From Deltaproteobacteria bacterium (GTDB lineage Bacteria; Desulfobacterota; Syntrophia; Syntrophales; UBA2210): a stretch of DNA of 10,172 bases. Below, in pieces: positions 6,183 to 10,172 of this stretch; positions within the stretch are counted from its first letter, which is position 1, and each line of letters starts with the position of its first letter. The notes beneath the pieces are model-generated. The model ran no database searches. It was not told the DNA's origin and worked only from the letters and a program-made list of their open reading frames with translations. The position numbers and the translations under genes were made by a program. The stretch is taken from assembly GCA_011056825.1 (NCBI GenBank), contig DSBH01000165.1, positions 1 to 10,172 on the forward strand, in the 5' to 3' direction.

Positions 6183-8396
6183 ATGACAAAAGAAAAGAAA
6201 AAAACTTCAAGAAATACCGGGGATGACGGTTCCGCTCTCCGGAAGGACGATCTTCATCGGGGCGAGTACGAGAATTTGTACCAGGCACTGGCCGAAAGCT
6301 CCCAAACCGGTGTTTACGTCGCCCAGCGGGGAAAGTTCCGCTTCGTCAATCCCTACATGCTCAATTATTCCGGATATGGCGAGGACGAGTGGATTGGCCG
6401 GGATGTCACGAGTTTCCTGTATCCCGATGATCGGGAACCGACGAGAAGAAACGCCATCGCCATGCTGAAGGGCGAGCGCACGGCGCCCTATGAATACCGT
6501 TTCGTTACGAAAAACGGCCAGACGCGGTGGATCATGGAAAATATCATATCGGTTCAGTTCCACGGGGAACGTGCAGTGTTGGGAAACACCATGGATGTCA
6601 CCGAGGAAAGGGAGGCGAAAGCGAAACTCGCCGAGGCGGAGCAATTGTACCGGAGTTTCACGAACAATACACAGACCGGTGTCTTTGTTGCCAGAAAAGG
6701 GAAGGTCCGGTTTGCCAATCCTCATCTGCTCGCCTATACGCAGTGCGAACGGATGGAGGATCTTATCGGAAGCGATCTTGTCGATTTTATTTATTCAGAG
6801 GACCGGGAATCCGCTGCTGAACACGCCCGCCAGATGCTGCGCGGAGAACGCTCCTATCCTTACGAATACCGGATGGTACGAAAAGACGGAAGTATCCGGT
6901 GGATCCTTGAAACGGTGGCGCCTATCGATTACATGGGCGAACCGGCTGTCCTGGGAAGTTCCATCGACATTACCGAGCTCGTGAAAATGAAGGAACATCT
7001 CGTCGAGGTACGGGCCCTCGAATCAAGTCTTCTGGCCGCGGTACCACATGCCGTAATCGGACTTGAAAACAGGCGGATCGTTTTTGCCAACGATTCCGTC
7101 GAAACGGTGTTCGGCTGGAACCCGCAGGAACTGATAGGCAGACAGACGAGGGTCCTGTATCGTTCCGACGAAGACTACGAGGCCATCGCGAAACATTTTT
7201 ATCCCATGCTGGAACGTGTCAGGACCACGAACGGAGAATTCCGGTGCGTAAAGAAAGACGGAACCGTTATCGAGTGCCTGATGAGCGCCGCGCGGGTCGG
7301 CGAGGAGCTCAAAAACGGGCGCATTGTTGTCGTATACGAAGACATTACCAGGCGGAAGCAAAGCGAGCGGGCTCTTCGGGAAAGTGAAGAAAAATACGCC
7401 GCCCTGGTGGAACAGGCCATGGACGGTATCGTCATTGTCCAGAACGGCTCCTGTCTTTTCGCCAACAAGGCAATGGCGGCCATGTCCGGGTACGAAGTCG
7501 GCAAGCTGACGGGAATGCCGTTTCAGGACCTGCTGGTGGAGGGAGAAAGAGACCGCGTGTGCGGCCAGTATCTGCGGGAGGCAACCGGAGGGAATAAACC
7601 GGCGCTGTTCGAAAGCTGCCTGCTCTGCAGTGACGGATCGGTGAAAGACGTGGAGATCGCTTTCGGAGCCGTTACAATAGAGGGACAGCGCGCTGAAATG
7701 GGGTATATCCGTGATATCACCTTCAGGAAAAAGGCGCAGGATGAAATACGCCGCACAGTGGACAGGCTGAAAAAACGCCTCGAAGAAACGGTGAGCGCCC
7801 TTGCCTCCATCACCGAAAAACGCGACCCCTACACGGCGGGACACCAGCAGCGGGTGGCGGAACTCACCTCAGCCATAGCTGAAGAAATGGATATCGGCGA
7901 TGACCGGACGGAAGGGGCTGTTGTGGCCGCTACGCTTCATGATATCGGCAAGATATACGAACCCTCCGAGATATTGAGCAAACCCGATCTGCTTACGGAC
8001 ATCGAATATCTCATGATGAAGGTTCACCCGGAGATCGGATACGATATTTTAAAAAATATTGATTTTCCCTGGCCCGTCGCGCGTATCGTTCGCCAACACC
8101 ATGAACGGATGGATGGTTCCGGCTATCCCGACGGATTGGCCGGAAACGAGATTTTACTGGAAGCCAGGATCATCGCCGTGGCGGACGTGGTGGAAGCAAT
8201 GGCGTCACACCGGCCCTACCGGTCGGCTCTGGGTATTGACTCGGCCCTGGAGGAAATCACGAAGTACAGGGGGAAATTATATGATCCCGACGTGGTGGAT
8301 GCCTGCGTCAAGCTTTTCAAAGAGAAAAATTTTGCCTTCAGCACGAGCAGCGAAGAAGAACTTGTGCTGAAGGGGAAACACCGACCGGGTGCCTGA
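6183..8396 (+). CDS. Four-PAS sensor with HD-GYP domain, predicted c-di-GMP phosphodiesterase
   Basis: A 737-residue soluble protein with no signal peptide or membrane segment. Four PAS/PAC modules occupy about 30-143, 152-266, 276-392 and 402-517, each ending in the typical D-[IV]-T motif (MDVTE, IDITE, EDITR, RDITF). A basic, helical linker (517-545) leads to an HD-GYP domain (about 540-715). Its catalytic set is intact: His554 in DPYTAGHQQR, His586-Asp587 in LHDIGK, His615, His639-His640-Glu641, DGSGYP with the GYP triad at 647-649, Asp668 in VAD, and RPYR at 677-680. HD-GYP proteins hydrolyse cyclic-di-GMP to pGpG or GMP using a metal centre (family knowledge). Position 550, four residues before His554, is Tyr rather than the Glu of trinuclear members, so a binuclear site is my inference. 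PAS ligands are unknown. The first in-frame ATG after a stop (6174-6176) is 6183; its ribosome site is weak, but the following codons are A-rich. miaB follows after 18 nt. Confidence 0.93.
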   Translation: MTKEKKKTSRNTGDDGSALRKDDLHRGEYENLYQALAESSQTGVYVAQRGKFRFVNPYMLNYSGYGEDEWIGRDVTSFLYPDDREPTRRNAIAMLKGERTAPYEYRFVTKNGQTRWIMENIISVQFHGERAVLGNTMDVTEEREAKAKLAEAEQLYRSFTNNTQTGVFVARKGKVRFANPHLLAYTQCERMEDLIGSDLVDFIYSEDRESAAEHARQMLRGERSYPYEYRMVRKDGSIRWILETVAPIDYMGEPAVLGSSIDITELVKMKEHLVEVRALESSLLAAVPHAVIGLENRRIVFANDSVETVFGWNPQELIGRQTRVLYRSDEDYEAIAKHFYPMLERVRTTNGEFRCVKKDGTVIECLMSAARVGEELKNGRIVVVYEDITRRKQSERALRESEEKYAALVEQAMDGIVIVQNGSCLFANKAMAAMSGYEVGKLTGMPFQDLLVEGERDRVCGQYLREATGGNKPALFESCLLCSDGSVKDVEIAFGAVTIEGQRAEMGYIRDITFRKKAQDEIRRTVDRLKKRLEETVSALASITEKRDPYTAGHQQRVAELTSAIAEEMDIGDDRTEGAVVAATLHDIGKIYEPSEILSKPDLLTDIEYLMMKVHPEIGYDILKNIDFPWPVARIVRQHHERMDGSGYPDGLAGNEILLEARIIAVADVVEAMASHRPYRSALGIDSALEEITKYRGKLYDPDVVDACVKLFKEKNFAFSTSSEEELVLKGKHRPGA

Positions 8397-8414
8397 TTGA
8401 TCAGTTCACAATCC

Positions 8415-9755
8415 ATGAAGCGGTATTATATTCAAACATTCGGATGCCAGATGAATGTCCGGGACTCGGAACTCGCGGCGGGCCTTCTTGAAAAAGAAGG
8501 ATACCGGTTGACCGGTAACCCGGCCGAGGCCGATCTCGTTCTTGTCAACACCTGCACCGTCCGGGAAAAGGCCGAGCAGAAAGCTCACAGTTTCATCGGA
8601 CGAGTCGGAAAGTTCAAGGCGAAGCGCCCCGGTCTGATTCTCGGCGTCATGGGATGTCTGGCCCAGCAGTGGGGAAGGGAGTTTTTTAAACGTTCTCCCT
8701 ACATCGATTTCGTTTGTGGAACTCATGCGCTGGATCGCATTCCGGACATGGCGAGAGAGGTACGCGCGGGGAAAAAACACCCGGCGGACACGGCGTTCCG
8801 GGATTATCCGGCATCGCTGGCGGTGCATTCCCCTCCTCACCCCGGGGAAATCGCGTCGTATGTCAACATCATGCAGGGGTGCGATAATTTCTGCGCCTAC
8901 TGTATCGTTCCCTACGTCAGGGGCAGGGAACGGAGCCGGCCTTCAGACGACATCATCGATGAAGTGGACCGGCTTGCCGAAGCCGGTGTCAAGGAAGTGA
9001 CCCTGCTTGGGCAGAACGTAAATTCTTACGGAACGGGATTGGAAGAAGATATAAATTTCCCGTTGCTTTTAAAGCGTCTCGGCGCCGTACAGGGAATCGA
9101 GCGGATCAGGTTCACCACATCTCATCCGAAGGATATTTCTGAGGCACTTATGGATGCGTTTCTTGAAATCGATTCCCTCTGCGGTTACCTGCACCTTCCT
9201 TTTCAGGCCGGGTCAAATCGCGTGCTCAAGCGGATGAACCGGGGGTATACAGCGGAGGAATACCTGGGGAAAATTAACGGTTTGCGAAGCCGTGTTCCAT
9301 CGCTGGGTCTGAGTACCGACATTATCGTGGGATTCCCCGGTGAAAGCGGCGAGGACTTTCAAAAAACTATTGACCTTATAGAGAAAGTAAGGTTTGATAA
9401 TGCCTTTTCATTCAAGTATTCCGATCGCCCCGGCACTGCAGCGGCGGGATATGATGGAAAGGTTGACGAGATCGAGAAGAGCAGGCGGTTGACCTACCTG
9501 CAAAAGCTTCAGGCCGGTTATACTCTCGAGAAAAACAAAGCCCTTGAAGGAACGGTGCAGGAAGTCCTGGTAGAAGGACCGAGCAAGGGCGGATTTCCCA
9601 ACGTGACGGGACGGACCAGGGGAAATAAAGTCGTGAATTTTCAAGGCGATGCCGCCTTGTTCGGGAAGACGGTTCTGGTTAAAATAACGCATGGCTTCGC
9701 CCATTCTCTCAGGGGTGAAATGGTTCAGGGAGGAGACGTCGAATCATGCTCATAG
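8415..9755 (+). CDS. miaB: tRNA-2-methylthio-N6-dimethylallyladenosine synthase MiaB
   Basis: A 446-residue radical-SAM methylthiotransferase that converts i6A37 to ms2i6A37 in tRNAs reading UNN codons. The N-terminal MTTase domain (1-130) carries the cluster cysteines Cys11 (QTFGCQMN), Cys47 (NTCTVRE) and Cys81 (GCLAQ). The radical-SAM motif CxxxCxxC is Cys156, Cys160 and Cys163 (GCDNFCAYC), followed by VPYVRGRERSR. TSHPKDIS, HLPFQAGSNRVLKRMNR and STDIIVGFPGE are conserved in the barrel. A TRAM RNA-binding domain (about 378-436) ends the protein. The motif set and QTFGCQMN start fit MiaB rather than RimO or MtaB. ATG 8415 matches the family start; a TTG at 8397, abutting the previous stop, would add six residues. 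Neither has a clear Shine-Dalgarno, so initiation may depend on coupling to the upstream gene. The end overlaps the nuclease gene by 10 nt. Confidence 0.96.
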   Translation: MKRYYIQTFGCQMNVRDSELAAGLLEKEGYRLTGNPAEADLVLVNTCTVREKAEQKAHSFIGRVGKFKAKRPGLILGVMGCLAQQWGREFFKRSPYIDFVCGTHALDRIPDMAREVRAGKKHPADTAFRDYPASLAVHSPPHPGEIASYVNIMQGCDNFCAYCIVPYVRGRERSRPSDDIIDEVDRLAEAGVKEVTLLGQNVNSYGTGLEEDINFPLLLKRLGAVQGIERIRFTTSHPKDISEALMDAFLEIDSLCGYLHLPFQAGSNRVLKRMNRGYTAEEYLGKINGLRSRVPSLGLSTDIIVGFPGESGEDFQKTIDLIEKVRFDNAFSFKYSDRPGTAAAGYDGKVDEIEKSRRLTYLQKLQAGYTLEKNKALEGTVQEVLVEGPSKGGFPNVTGRTRGNKVVNFQGDAALFGKTVLVKITHGFAHSLRGEMVQGGDVESCS

Positions 9756-10172
9756 AAATGAAGGTTTTCGGACTTGCAATCGACCCCACCGCAGGAACTC
9801 CCATCGTCATATTGAAAGATACAGAGGGAAAACGGGCGGTTCCCATTTGGATCGGTCTTTTCGAGGCGAGCGCCATTGCCACGCAGCTGGAACGAATTGA
9901 CCTGTCCCGGCCCATGACCCATGACCTGGCGCAAAACATCATCGGCGCTCTCGAGGCGCGGATTACCAGGATCGTGATCAACGATTTGAAAAACAATACC
10001 TTCTTCGCGGTAATCCACCTGGAACGGGGCGATACGGAGCTGATGATTGATTCGAGACCCAGCGACGCCATAGCGCTGGCGCTCAGGGCCGATGCACCGA
10101 TTTTCGTGGATGATAAGGTCGTCGAAAAGTCCATGGACATTCACTTTACGAAGCAGGTGGGCGATCTCAACA
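9746..10172 (+). CDS. Bifunctional nuclease family protein (DUF151), 3' end outside window
   Basis: The first 142 codons of a DUF151 / BFN-domain protein; the frame is open at the window end, and the family is typically about 160 residues, so only a short tail is missing. Conserved features are MLIEMKVFGLAIDP at the start, VPIWIGLFEASAIA (32-45), RPMTHDL (55-61), and the hallmark DSRPSDAIALALRADAPIFV (102-121). Plant and Thermotoga members of this family have been linked to DNase/RNase activity, but the role in most bacteria is unsettled, so function here is inferred only at family level. ATG 9746 is preceded by GGGAGGAG (9728-9735 region), about 10 nt upstream, which lies inside the miaB coding region. 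The 10-nt overlap with miaB implies co-transcription and probably coupled translation. miaB-DUF151 adjacency is something I recall from related bacteria. Confidence 0.92.
   Translation, partial: MLIEMKVFGLAIDPTAGTPIVILKDTEGKRAVPIWIGLFEASAIATQLERIDLSRPMTHDLAQNIIGALEARITRIVINDLKNNTFFAVIHLERGDTELMIDSRPSDAIALALRADAPIFVDDKVVEKSMDIHFTKQVGDLN

Noticed and set aside
6297..6977. PAS1/PAS2 similarity as an assembly duplication.
   Set aside because: The two stretches are only about half identical at protein level and clearly diverged in DNA, so this is a genuine ancient duplication.
7023..7844. A 273-codon - strand open frame opposite PAS3/PAS4.
   Set aside because: It mirrors the coding bias of the PAS/HD-GYP gene and has no recognisable motifs.
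1..10172. CRISPR array, insertion sequence, tRNA/rRNA gene, or phage/defence module.
   Set aside because: No regularly spaced repeats, transposase motifs, terminal inverted repeats, cloverleaf-like sequence or defence-type domains were seen on either strand.

Overview
The window looks like ordinary chromosome from a Gram-negative anaerobe, most likely one of the Desulfobacterota / former Deltaproteobacteria. That placement is an inference. It rests on the gene order trpS-scpA-scpB-rluB followed by a HU/IHF gene, the pairing of miaB with a DUF151 bifunctional nuclease gene, a PAS/HD-GYP regulator, a moderately high G+C content and frequent TTG starts. All recognised genes lie on the + strand. 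No mobile element, CRISPR array, rRNA or tRNA was seen.

Layout. (1) 2-415 is the C-terminal part of a 12-TM major facilitator transporter resembling the oxalate/formate antiporter group, closed by a strong intrinsic terminator at 434-466. (2) 564-1139 is a SatP/YaaH-type acetate transporter with its own plausible promoter at 499-527. (3) 1140-1401 is non-coding with several small hairpins. It precedes a nitronate monooxygenase/FabK-like flavoprotein (1402-2295) that lacks the usual histidine of the EAGGH motif. (4) 2422-5441 is a tight run of trpS, scpA, scpB and rluB with overlapping or nearly abutting ends: tryptophanyl-tRNA synthetase, the two non-SMC condensin subunits, and an rRNA pseudouridine synthase. 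(5) 5577-5858 encodes a HU/IHF-type DNA-bending protein, flanked by a TTGACA promoter and a textbook terminator at 5925-5952. (6) 6183-8396 is a four-PAS HD-GYP protein, a predicted cyclic-di-GMP phosphodiesterase. It is followed after 18 nt by miaB (8415-9755), whose end overlaps a bifunctional nuclease gene that runs off the window (9746-10172).

How the parts relate. The left third concerns small organic acid transport plus a flavoenzyme of unknown substrate. The middle is translation and chromosome maintenance. The right third joins a sensory second-messenger hydrolase to a tRNA-modifying enzyme and a nuclease, probably by read-through transcription. I did not find a convincing undescribed system. 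The points most worth a second look are the altered active-site motif in the FabK-like protein, the repeat/alternative-hairpin arrangement in the HU leader, the internally duplicated PAS pair, and the hairpin-rich non-coding stretches at 1140-1401 and 5953-6182.
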